Of a stretch of 64,000 bases of DNA, positions 30,737 to 38,053 are shown piece by piece. The stretch is from assembly GCA_016197365.1 (NCBI GenBank), contig JACPVS010000008.1, positions 1 to 64,000 on the forward strand. The letters run 5' to 3'. Below the pieces are notes generated by a model. That model ran no database searches. It had not been told where the DNA came from and saw nothing but the letters and a program-made list of their open reading frames with translations. The DNA is from Mycolicibacterium cosmeticum. GTDB lineage: Bacteria; Actinomycetota; Actinomycetes; Mycobacteriales; Mycobacteriaceae. The position numbers were made by a program, and so were the translations under genes. How positions within the stretch are numbered: position 1 is the stretch's first letter; every line of letters starts with the position of its first letter.

Positions 30737-32296
30737 TCAGCTCCTGTCGGACTGGTCAGAGCCGTTGCCGGCCGCTGTCATCTCGGCCAGGCGCATCTCG
30801 TCACCGGTGGCGGAGTTCGGGGTGTAGTCCACGCGGGGGGACTTGCCGAGAATGCCCTTCATGTGGGCGATGTAGGCGAATTGCATGATCTGCTGGGGCT
30901 CCTCGGCGAACAGCTTGGCGAACGCGTCCTGGCGGGCCTGACCGGTGAGGGCCTCCGCGGCTTTGATCTGTGCATCGAATTCTGGTGTGCCATAAGCACT
31001 CTGCGGGCCCTCGGCCAGCATGTACTGATCCATCGTGAAGGCGGCGTCACCGGCTTGGTTGCCGTGCTGAATCATCAGCAGGTAGGGCCCGGTGTTCGCG
31101 GGGAACGGCCGCAGCTGGTACTGCAACTGGCCGGCGGTGTCCATCATCTCGATCTTCACGTTGAGCCCGATCTCGGCGAACTCGCTCTGCAGCACCTCGA
31201 TGGTCTCGGCGATCTTCGGGAACTGGGCGGTGCGCCCGATCAGCCGGATCTGCCGGTCCACCGGCACCCCGTCGGCCTTCGCCTGCGCGACCAGCGCCTT
31301 GGCCTTGTCGGTGTCGTGCGGCCAGAGGTCCAATTGGTCGTTGTAGCCGACCACGCCCTTCGGGATGAGCTGCGAGGCGGGATCGCCGAGGCCGCGGAAC
31401 AGCGCCTTGACGATGCCGGTCCGGTTGACGGCGTAGTTGATGGCCTGGCGCACCCGGATGTCGTTGAGCGGCGCCTCACCGGCCTGCATGCGCAGCGCCG
31501 TGGTCTCGTTGTTCTGGAACGGGACGCCCCGGTCGCCGGCACCGTCCTCGGGTCCGAGTGAGGTGGCGATATCGGCCTCGTCGTTGGTGATCATGGCCGC
31601 CCGCACGCTGCCCTCGCTGCGCCACTGGTATTCGGCGCGTTCGAAGGCGGGTTTGGCACCCCAGTAGCTCTTGTTGCGGGCCAGGGTCAGCTTCTGGCCG
31701 TACTCCCAGTCTGCGATGGCGTACGGGCCGGTGCCGATGGGCTCGCGCACCTTCTCCGTCATGCTGGTACCGCGGGGGACGATCTCGACGAAGGAGATAC
31801 GCAGCGGCAGAATCGGATCCGGCTTCTCGGTGGTGACGGTCAGGGTGGTGTCGGACGGGGTGGCGAGCTTGAGCTTCTCGTCGCCGAACACGTAACCGTC
31901 GACGTTGCACTGCAGGTCGGAGTTGACGGCCCGGTCGATGGCGAAGGCCGCGTCGGCCGCGGTGAACGGTGCCCCGTTGGAGAAGGTGACGCCGGGCCGG
32001 ATGTCGAAGGTCCATTCGGTGGGCGAACTCTGCCGCCAGCCGGTGGACAGCAGCGGCTGCAGTTCACCGGTATCGGGTTCGCGTTCGATGAGCGGCTCGG
32101 TGATGTTGGACCGCACCACGATGCCCGTCGATGTCAGCGAGCTCTCGCAGGGTTCCAGCGTGGGCGGCTCCTGGGAGATGACGAGGCGCAGGGTGTTCGC
32201 GTCGTAGCCGCCGTGGCCTGAATTGGCGACGGTGCAGCCGCCGGTGAGCACGACTGCACCCGTCAGGGCGAGCGCCGCTCGGGTTGTTAGGGCCAT
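30737..32296 (-). CDS. ABC transporter substrate-binding lipoprotein, peptide/nickel family
   Basis: A 519-residue SBP_bac_5 (cluster C) binding protein. A signal sequence ends in the lipobox LTGGC, with Cys21 lipidated, so it is anchored outside the membrane. Family blocks TLEPCESSL, the GTGPYAIADWEYGQKLTLARN segment and NDIRVRQAINYAVNR are visible. First gene of a nine-gene operon that ends in gudD and a hydroxyacid dehydrogenase, so the ligand may be a sugar acid or conjugate rather than a peptide (inference). GGAGG precedes the ATG. Confidence 0.92.
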   Translation of the reverse strand: MALTTRAALALTGAVVLTGGCTVANSGHGGYDANTLRLVISQEPPTLEPCESSLTSTGIVVRSNITEPLIEREPDTGELQPLLSTGWRQSSPTEWTFDIRPGVTFSNGAPFTAADAAFAIDRAVNSDLQCNVDGYVFGDEKLKLATPSDTTLTVTTEKPDPILPLRISFVEIVPRGTSMTEKVREPIGTGPYAIADWEYGQKLTLARNKSYWGAKPAFERAEYQWRSEGSVRAAMITNDEADIATSLGPEDGAGDRGVPFQNNETTALRMQAGEAPLNDIRVRQAINYAVNRTGIVKALFRGLGDPASQLIPKGVVGYNDQLDLWPHDTDKAKALVAQAKADGVPVDRQIRLIGRTAQFPKIAETIEVLQSEFAEIGLNVKIEMMDTAGQLQYQLRPFPANTGPYLLMIQHGNQAGDAAFTMDQYMLAEGPQSAYGTPEFDAQIKAAEALTGQARQDAFAKLFAEEPQQIMQFAYIAHMKGILGKSPRVDYTPNSATGDEMRLAEMTAAGNGSDQSDRS

Positions 32297-32334
32297 CTGA
32301 TCCTCCGGTTCGAAAAAGGCTGTTCCGTGTGTGA

Positions 32335-32352
32335 CGTCCATGTATGTGGACG
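32335..32352. promoter_or_regulatory. Inverted repeat, candidate operator
   Basis: CGTCCA - TGTATG - TGGACG: perfect 6-base arms with a 6-base spacer, 39 bases upstream of the binding-protein start. Candidate site for the operon's IclR regulator (inference). Confidence 0.4.
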
Positions 32353-32361
32353 GAATCTGTG

Positions 32362-32377
32362 ACGGTAGACACACCGT
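32362..32377. promoter_or_regulatory. Second inverted repeat, candidate operator over a -10
   Basis: ACGGT - AGACAC - ACCGT, perfect 5-base arms with a 6-base spacer, 26 bases centre to centre from the first repeat. On the minus strand its arms contain TACCGT and TACGGT, possible -10 elements, so a bound regulator could block the operon promoter. Confidence 0.35.
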
Positions 32378-32576
32378 AGGAGCGACTTTCGAAACGCGTC
32401 AACCCCGGCCAAAAGGGCAAATTCGACGTTTTAGGGCGGTGTCGGCCGTCGGGCGCGCGCCCTGTTTATGCCATCTGAACTGGAGTTTTATCGCTTCCGA
32501 AGCCACTTTGATACCCGCAGGGCGCAGAGGTTTGCCTTGTTATGCGGGTTCGGCATGAACCCATGCTATTTCCGTG

Positions 32577-32607
32577 TTGGACAGGTATTCCTGGGCATCC
32601 TTAGCGT
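32577..32607 (+). promoter_or_regulatory. Promoter of the 2-hydroxyacid dehydrogenase gene
   Basis: TTGGAC (32577-32582), 19-base spacer, TAGCGT (32602-32607). Start of transcription about 32614, leader about 30 nt with a GAGAGG ribosome site. The same TTGGAC/TAGCGT pair occurs at 39654-39683 for the dehydrogenase operon. Confidence 0.45.
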
Positions 32608-32644
32608 GGTGAGTGAAAGTGCACCGGACTAGAGAGGTCCAGCC

Positions 32645-33625
32645 ATGCCCAGTTCCGCCCCCGCCACCCCGCGCGTCCTGCAGGTCGGCCCGCTCAAGCC
32701 CTCGTTGGCCGACACCCTGCAGACCAAGTACGACGCCCTGGTCCTGCCCGACAGCGGCCCCGACCGAGCAGAGTTCCTGGCCACCAACGGCGCCGACGTC
32801 ACCGCCGTGGTGACCTCGGGGCGCACCGGTGTGGACGCCGAACTGATGTCGGCGCTGCCGGCACTCGGCGCGGTGGTGAATTTCGGGGTCGGCTACGACA
32901 CCACCGACATCGATGCCGCGGCCGCAGCGGGTGTCAGGGTGAGCAACACCCCCGACGTGTTGACCGACTGTGTCGCCGACACCGCGGTAGGCCTGATGAT
33001 CGACGTACTGCGCAAGTTCACCGACGCCGACCGCTACCTGCGGGCCGGCCGGTGGCCCATCGACGGCAACTACCCACTGACCCGCCAGGTCAGCAACTCC
33101 CACGTCGGGATCATCGGCATGGGCCGCATCGGTGGCGCAATCGCCAAGCGGCTCAGCGCTTTCGGCTGCACCATCAGCTATCACAATCGCAACCAGGTGA
33201 CCGATTCGCCGTACCGTTACGCAGCCTCGCCGGTAGAACTGGCCCGCGACGTCGATGTCCTGGTGGTCGCCGCGGCCGGCGGCAGCAGCACCCGCGGCCT
33301 GATCGACGCCGACGTCCTGGACGCACTGGGACCCGAGGGCTACCTGATCAACATCGCCCGCGGCAGTGTCGTCGACGAGACGGCTCTGGTCGCCGCGCTC
33401 GGCGCGGGCCGCCTGGCGGGTGCGGGCCTGGACGTGTTCGTGCACGAGCCGAACGTTCCGGTGGAGCTGCTGCGGATGGACAACGTCGTGCTGCTCCCGC
33501 ACGTGGGCAGCGGCACCGTGCAGACCCGCGCCGAGATGGAGGCGCTGACGCTACGCAATCTCGACGAGTTCCTGGCCACCGGCCGGCTGGTGACGCCGGT
33601 GCTGCAGCCCGCCGCGCGGGTGTAG
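32645..33625 (+). CDS. 2-hydroxyacid dehydrogenase, glyoxylate/hydroxypyruvate reductase type
   Basis: A 326-residue D-2-hydroxyacid dehydrogenase of GhrB/hydroxypyruvate-reductase style. NAD(P) motif GIIGMGRIGGAIAKR with HNRN after the second strand (Arg suggests NADPH), catalytic Arg in NIARGSVVDE, Glu in FVHEPNVP and His in LLPHVGSGT. It stands alone between the transporter operon and a convergent LysR gene. Likely reduces glyoxylate, hydroxypyruvate or a related 2-oxo acid made by sugar-acid catabolism. Confidence 0.88.
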   Translation: MPSSAPATPRVLQVGPLKPSLADTLQTKYDALVLPDSGPDRAEFLATNGADVTAVVTSGRTGVDAELMSALPALGAVVNFGVGYDTTDIDAAAAAGVRVSNTPDVLTDCVADTAVGLMIDVLRKFTDADRYLRAGRWPIDGNYPLTRQVSNSHVGIIGMGRIGGAIAKRLSAFGCTISYHNRNQVTDSPYRYAASPVELARDVDVLVVAAAGGSSTRGLIDADVLDALGPEGYLINIARGSVVDETALVAALGAGRLAGAGLDVFVHEPNVPVELLRMDNVVLLPHVGSGTVQTRAEMEALTLRNLDEFLATGRLVTPVLQPAARV

Positions 33626-33632
33626 CTCCTCT

Positions 33633-33693
33633 GCCGAACGTGCATTACCGCACCACTTTTCGCTGTTTCTTCGAGCGGTAATGCACGTTCGGC
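33633..33693. repeat. Perfect 19-base inverted repeat between convergent genes
   Basis: Arms 33633-33651 and 33675-33693 are exact reverse complements (GCCGAACGTGCATTACCGC), with a 23-base pyrimidine-rich loop between them. It fills the 71-base gap between the 2-hydroxyacid dehydrogenase and LysR stops. It may act as a two-way terminator and looks like a dispersed REP-type element; copy number could not be checked. Confidence 0.75.
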
Positions 33694-33696
33694 GGT

Positions 33697-34620
33697 TCAG
33701 GTGTGGAGCTCGACCAGATCGTCGGTGGTCCACTCGCGGGCGGGCAGCACATCGCGCAGCAGGCGCAGCAGCGCCGGGTTGGTGCTGTCACCCCGCCAGA
33801 CGGCATCGAGTTCGACGGGCCGTTCGCGGAACGCGCCGATGGACCGGAACACCACGCCTTCCGGGTGCAGCGTGGCGGCCGACGCCGGCACCAGCGCGAT
33901 CCCGATCCCGGAACGGACCAGCACCAGCATGGTGTGCACCTGCGTGACGAACTGGACGTAGCGGGGTGTGGCGCCGGCAATGGTGAAGGCGCTGATGAGC
34001 AGTTCGTTGAAGTACCGCGCCTGAATCGGTGAATACATCACGACGTCCTGGCCGTCCAGGTCGTTGAGGGTCAGCTGCCGGGCCTGCGTGACGAGCGGAT
34101 GTTCGGCCGGCAGGGCCGCGACCAACTGCTCGTGCAGCAGCGGCCGGGACACGATGCCGGGCCGCTTCAGCGGCGGCCGGGCCATCCCCAGATCGATCTC
34201 ACCGGTCATCAGACCTTCCAGCTGGGCGGCCGAAACCATCTCGCGCAGTTCGAGTTTCACGTCCGGCAGCTTGGCCCTGGTGCGTTCCAGCAGGCGCGGC
34301 AGCACCGCGTGCGCCGAGGCCGCGGTGAATCCGACGACGACGGTGCCCAGGTCCCCGGCCGGCACCCGCTTGACGGTCAGCGCGGCGCTCTCGGCCAGCT
34401 GCAGGATGCGACGGGCGTCGGGCAGGAACGCGATTCCCGCCGGGGTCAGCGTGACCGATCGGGTGGTGCGGTCGATCAGCTGCACGCCCAGTTCGGTCTC
34501 CAGCTGCTGGATCTGCCTGCTCAGCGGCGGCTGCGTCATGTGCAGGCGTTCGGCGGCCCGGCCGAAATGCAGTTCCTCGGCCACGGCGATGAAGCACGAC
34601 AGCCTGGCCAGCGAGAACAT
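33697..34620 (-). CDS. LysR-family transcriptional regulator
   Basis: A 307-residue LysR regulator. The N-terminal winged HTH (residues 1-60) reads HFGRAAERLHMTQPPLSRQIQQLE, followed by the linker helix and an effector-binding domain starting near residue 90 (GTVVVGFTAAS). Transcribed from a leaderless promoter overlapping the stop of the upstream gene. Nearby targets could be the divergent sugar-acid operons; no LysR box could be assigned firmly. Confidence 0.93.
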   Translation of the reverse strand: MFSLARLSCFIAVAEELHFGRAAERLHMTQPPLSRQIQQLETELGVQLIDRTTRSVTLTPAGIAFLPDARRILQLAESAALTVKRVPAGDLGTVVVGFTAASAHAVLPRLLERTRAKLPDVKLELREMVSAAQLEGLMTGEIDLGMARPPLKRPGIVSRPLLHEQLVAALPAEHPLVTQARQLTLNDLDGQDVVMYSPIQARYFNELLISAFTIAGATPRYVQFVTQVHTMLVLVRSGIGIALVPASAATLHPEGVVFRSIGAFRERPVELDAVWRGDSTNPALLRLLRDVLPAREWTTDDLVELHT

Positions 34621-34626
34621 CGCTGC

Positions 34627-34632
34627 AGTCTA
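34627..34632 (-). promoter_or_regulatory. -10 element, leaderless lysR gene
   Basis: TAGACT on the minus strand, 6 nt before ATG 34620. Its first three bases are the TAG stop codon of the upstream gene. Confidence 0.5.
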
Positions 34633-35118
34633 TGCGCGCCTTTCCTCCGGCACGGCAAATGTCTCCAGGTCGTACCTCGCGTGGAAGGCCCGCAGCTGCT
34701 CGTAGCGATACCGGTTGTACGCCAACGGCTCGAGCACCAGCCATTTCGGCAGCCACCGCCGGGCGGCGCGGATCATCGTGCGGTACACCGCGAATTCGGC
34801 TTGTTTGGCCGGGCTCCACGAGCTGTTCAGCAGTTCCATCATCTTCGGGTGGGTCGCCGCCTCGGCACCGAAGGCCAGCGGCCCGTTCCACAGGTAGCTG
34901 CCGATCCCGCGATCGGTGAAGTTCGCCTCGAACCGCCCGGTCGCATCCACCGCGGCCGCGACCTTGCGGTAGGCGACCTGGTTCAGCGCCAGCCTGCCGA
35001 ACAGGCCGAAGCCCAGCGGCGTGCCCATCCACCAGCGCACGTCGGCGGCCAATTCGTGGTGCGGCCGGCTGGGGTGCCAGGGCGGGAGCTCGTCGATATC
35101 CGTTGTCACGCTGGTCAT
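34630..35118 (-). CDS. Hypothetical protein, 162 residues
   Basis: I do not recognise a family. The protein has no signal or membrane segment and no cysteines; it is rich in Arg, Trp and Tyr (WWMGTPLGFGLFG, NFTDRGIGSYLWNGPLAFG, WLVLEPLAYNRYRYEQL). The composition suggests a soluble helical protein that may touch a membrane or a large hydrophobic ligand. ATG 35118 is preceded by a GGAG ribosome site. It is divergent from a TetR regulator gene 82 bases away, the usual arrangement for a regulator and its target, and is followed by lysR. Confidence 0.6.
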   Translation of the reverse strand: MTSVTTDIDELPPWHPSRPHHELAADVRWWMGTPLGFGLFGRLALNQVAYRKVAAAVDATGRFEANFTDRGIGSYLWNGPLAFGAEAATHPKMMELLNSSWSPAKQAEFAVYRTMIRAARRWLPKWLVLEPLAYNRYRYEQLRAFHARYDLETFAVPEERRA

Positions 35119-35200
35119 CCGGACTCCATCCGACAAACAGGAAACGGTCGTGTACAGACAGCGCAAATCAGCCGATCGGCGTCTGTGTCAAGATGTTTCG

Positions 35201-35863
35201 GTGCCGATCCCCGGGCCAGACGCCAAGCCGAACGTGACGCGCCGCTATGGCGGTCAGGACGCCGTGGACCGGGTGGCCGATCGCCGCGCCCGGCTGCTTG
35301 CTGCCGGACAGCAGCTGATGGGGACCCGGGGAGCCGCGGGCACCACGGTGCGTGGCGTGACAGAACTGTCCGGGGTGGCACCCCGGTACTTCTACGAGAG
35401 CTTCGAAGACATCGAGGCGCTGCACCTGGCCGTGTACAGCGAGGTCATCGAGGAGGGCGCACAGCGGTCGGTGGCGGCGCTGATCAACGCGCCCGACGAC
35501 GACCACTCGCGGATCCGTGCGGTGATGGAGGAGATGGTCGACCTGATCCTGGGCGACCCGCGCAAGGGCCGCATCCTGGTGCTGGAGGCCACCGCGTCGC
35601 CCGCCCTGGGCCGGCGCAGCCTGGCCGAGTCACGCCGATTCGCAGGCATGCTCGCGTCGTCGGCCGCCAGCGGCGGTGACCCCGGGCTGGAGCCCGACGG
35701 CCTGCCCACCGACATCCGGCTGATCGCCCAGTTCCTGGTCGGTGGGATGGTCAGCACCGTGGGAGCGGTCCTCCTGGGCGATGTCGAGGTGGAGCGTGCG
35801 CACCTGGTCGATCTGCTGGTGGCCCTGTTCGCGGCCGTCCGCACCGCTACCAGCGCGGACTGA
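35201..35863 (+). CDS. TetR-family transcriptional regulator
   Basis: A 220-residue TetR regulator. The HTH is in residues about 23-75 (RGVTELSGVAPRYFYESFEDIEAL), followed by the helical ligand domain. GTG 35201 is chosen as the start; a weak CAAGAT lies 6 nt upstream, so it could be leaderless. It probably represses itself and the divergent 162-residue gene; the palindrome GCCGATCGGC (35171-35180) is a weak operator candidate. Convergent with, and overlapping by 17 bases, the second glucarate dehydratase gene. Confidence 0.88.
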   Translation: MPIPGPDAKPNVTRRYGGQDAVDRVADRRARLLAAGQQLMGTRGAAGTTVRGVTELSGVAPRYFYESFEDIEALHLAVYSEVIEEGAQRSVAALINAPDDDHSRIRAVMEEMVDLILGDPRKGRILVLEATASPALGRRSLAESRRFAGMLASSAASGGDPGLEPDGLPTDIRLIAQFLVGGMVSTVGAVLLGDVEVERAHLVDLLVALFAAVRTATSAD

Positions 35864-37112
35864 GCGCCTCGAAGGTCGGGTCGATGCTGCGCATGTAGCC
35901 GGTGTCATCGCGGTCGCGAATACCGCAGCGCAGGTACTGCTCGTGCAACGCGGCCAGCGCGTCGCGGTCCAGTTCGACACCGAGACCCGGGGTGACCGGG
36001 ACGGCGACGCTGCCGTCCCGGATGCCCAGCACCCCCGGTACGACCACGTCTTCGGACTTCCACGGCCAGTGCGTGTCGCATGCGTAGGTGAGATTCGGGG
36101 TGGCGGCGGCCAGGTGCACCATGGCGGCCAGGCTGATCCCCAGATGCGAGTTGGAATGCATCGACAGTCCGAGCCCGAAGGTGTCGCAGATCCCGGCGAG
36201 CAACCGGGAGCGGTGCAGGCCACCCCAGTAATGATGGTCCGAGAGAACCACTTTCACCGACTGCGCGGCGACCGCGGGGGCCAGCTGGTCGAACGCCACC
36301 ACACACATGTTGGTGGCCAACGGCATCGGCGCCTGCGCCGCCACCTCGGACATCCCCTCGATGCCCGGGGTGGGGTCTTCCAGGTATTCCAGGATGCCGG
36401 CCAGGCCTGAAGCCACCTTCACCGAAGTCTGCGGGGACCACGCGGCGTTGGGATCGAGCCGCAGCGGAATATGCGGAAGGGCCGCATGAATCTCTTCAAT
36501 GGCCGCCATCTCCTCCTCGGGTGGGAACACCCCGCCCTTGAGTTTGATTGCGGTGAAGCCGTATTCGTCGATCATCCGCTTCGCCTGCGCCACCAGACCC
36601 GCGGGATCGAGCGCGGCGCCCCAGGAGTCGGGCTCAGCGCCAGGATGGGCGGCCCATTTGTAGAACAGGTACGCGCTGAACGGCACGGCGCCACGTACGG
36701 CGCCACCCAGAAGATCCGATACCGGGCGACCGAGTGCGTGCCCCTGCACGTCGAGGCAGGCCACCTCGAACGGGGAGAACACCTGGTCGACGGCGCTGGC
36801 GGTGGTGATCATCCCCGCGGTACCCACCGCGGCGTCGTCACCGCGCAGGCGATCGGCGATGGCGGCCCGAATGGCGTTGAGCGCGAACACGTCCAGCCCG
36901 GTGATCGCGTCGGCGGCGGCGTTCAGCCGGGCCAGGTGCCGGGTGTCGGCGTAGGTCTCCCCGAGTCCGACCAGGCCGGCGTCGGTGTCCAGTTCGATGA
37001 TCGCCCGCAGCGCGTAGGGCTGGTGCACCCCGACGGTGTTCAGCAGGGGCGGGTCGACGAAGGCGACCGGGGTGATGCGGGCGCCGGTGATCCGGATCGT
37101 CGCTGCGGCCAT
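35847..37112 (-). CDS. Glucarate dehydratase-family protein (second copy)
   Basis: Enolase-superfamily acid-sugar dehydratase, 421 residues, paralogous to the product of 23862-25211 but clearly diverged. Catalytic KxK in AIKLKGG, metal ligands in LRLDPNAAW, YLEDPTP and LATNMCVV, catalytic His in SMHSNSHLG. Its neighbours (KdgD and a semialdehyde dehydrogenase) show that it feeds the 2-oxoglutarate route; the substrate could be glucarate, galactarate or another aldarate. ATG 37112 overlaps the kdgD stop by one base; GTG 37115 is an alternative start. Confidence 0.85.
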   Translation of the reverse strand: MAAATIRITGARITPVAFVDPPLLNTVGVHQPYALRAIIELDTDAGLVGLGETYADTRHLARLNAAADAITGLDVFALNAIRAAIADRLRGDDAAVGTAGMITTASAVDQVFSPFEVACLDVQGHALGRPVSDLLGGAVRGAVPFSAYLFYKWAAHPGAEPDSWGAALDPAGLVAQAKRMIDEYGFTAIKLKGGVFPPEEEMAAIEEIHAALPHIPLRLDPNAAWSPQTSVKVASGLAGILEYLEDPTPGIEGMSEVAAQAPMPLATNMCVVAFDQLAPAVAAQSVKVVLSDHHYWGGLHRSRLLAGICDTFGLGLSMHSNSHLGISLAAMVHLAAATPNLTYACDTHWPWKSEDVVVPGVLGIRDGSVAVPVTPGLGVELDRDALAALHEQYLRCGIRDRDDTGYMRSIDPTFEALSPRW

Positions 37113-38017
37113 CACAGCACCGCGCGGCCGGCTTTGACGATCTGGGTCAGTTCGGTCAGGTGCTCCGGCGACGGCATCACCAGGGGGGCACGCACGGGTC
37201 CGGCGTCGATGCCTTCCATCGTCACGCCTGCCTTGATCAAGGAGACGGCGTAGCCGGGCACGGTGTCGCGCAGCCGCACCAGCGGGTGGAAGAACTCTCG
37301 CTGCAACGCGGCCAGGGTGACCTCGTCGCCGTCCTCCAGCGCCCGGTAGTAGGCGAGCGCCAGTTCGGGGGCGAAGGCGAAGGTGGCCGACGAGTACAGC
37401 GTCACGCCGATGGCGCGGTAAGCCTGCTGGGATACCTCGGCGGTGGGCAGGCCGTTGAAGAACTGAAAGTCCTTGCCCGACGGGGCCAGTGCGTCGGTGA
37501 CGGCCCGCACGATGCGCGCCACCTGATCCACGTCACCGGTGCCGTCCTTGAATCCGACGACGTTGGCGATCTGGGCGGCCTCGACCGCGGACGCCTCGGT
37601 GTAGCGGGCGTTGCCACGGTTGTAGACGATGACCGGCAGTTCGGTGGCTGCGGCAACCTCGCGGGTGTAGTCGATCAGGCCCTGCTGCGACATGGTCACC
37701 AGGTACGGGGGCAGCAACAGCAAGCCGTCCGCACCGGCGTCGGCGGCCGCCTTGGCGAAGGCCTTGGCCTGGGCCAGCGCCCCGCCGGCACCTGCGTAGA
37801 CGGGCACCCGCCCACCGGTGGCGGCCACCGCGGTGCGGACCACGGCGGCGAACTCGTGGGTCTCCAGCGCGTGGAATTCGCCTGTGCCGCAAGCGACGAA
37901 CACTCCGCCGGGACCGGCGTCGACACCCTTGGCCACATGCGCGGCGAGGGCTTCGAGGTTGACCTCACCGGAGGCGGTGAAGGGGGTGACGGGGAAGAAC
38001 AGGACGCCATCAAGCAT
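37112..38017 (-). CDS. kdgD: 5-dehydro-4-deoxyglucarate dehydratase
   Basis: Converts 5-dehydro-4-deoxyglucarate to 2,5-dioxopentanoate with loss of CO2 and water. The 301-residue DapA-family barrel has Tyr132 (IVYNRGN) and the Schiff-base Lys157 (VGFKDGTGD); GTGEFHAL replaces the lyase phosphate-type loop, as in KdgD. AGGAG lies 7 nt before the ATG. Middle gene of the dehydrogenase-kdgD-dehydratase operon. Confidence 0.93.
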   Translation of the reverse strand: MLDGVLFFPVTPFTASGEVNLEALAAHVAKGVDAGPGGVFVACGTGEFHALETHEFAAVVRTAVAATGGRVPVYAGAGGALAQAKAFAKAAADAGADGLLLLPPYLVTMSQQGLIDYTREVAAATELPVIVYNRGNARYTEASAVEAAQIANVVGFKDGTGDVDQVARIVRAVTDALAPSGKDFQFFNGLPTAEVSQQAYRAIGVTLYSSATFAFAPELALAYYRALEDGDEVTLAALQREFFHPLVRLRDTVPGYAVSLIKAGVTMEGIDAGPVRAPLVMPSPEHLTELTQIVKAGRAVL

Positions 38018-38053
38018 GGGAGTGCTCCTAAAGGTGGTGGTCGGTGATCGAGG

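Larger units (their letters stand above)
32297..32644. other. Divergent control region between the transport operon and a 2-hydroxyacid dehydrogenase gene
   Basis: No gene is seen. This 348-base gap is less GC-rich than its surroundings and holds two inverted repeats on the transporter side (32335-32377), an 8-base palindrome TTTCGAAA (about 32387-32394), and a -35/-10 pair for the rightward gene (32577-32607). It is the main regulatory region of the glucarate block. Confidence 0.6.

Noticed and set aside
35171..35180. Palindrome GCCGATCGGC before the TetR gene as its operator
   Set aside because: A ten-base palindrome containing CGATCG is common in GC-rich DNA, and its centre does not match the ACAGAC/GTCTGT pair around it. 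Mentioned only in the gene entry.
35189..35194. CAAGAT as a leaderless -10 for the TetR at 35201, and a like box at 52934
   Set aside because: Correct spacing but the first -10 base is not T; kept only as a remark.
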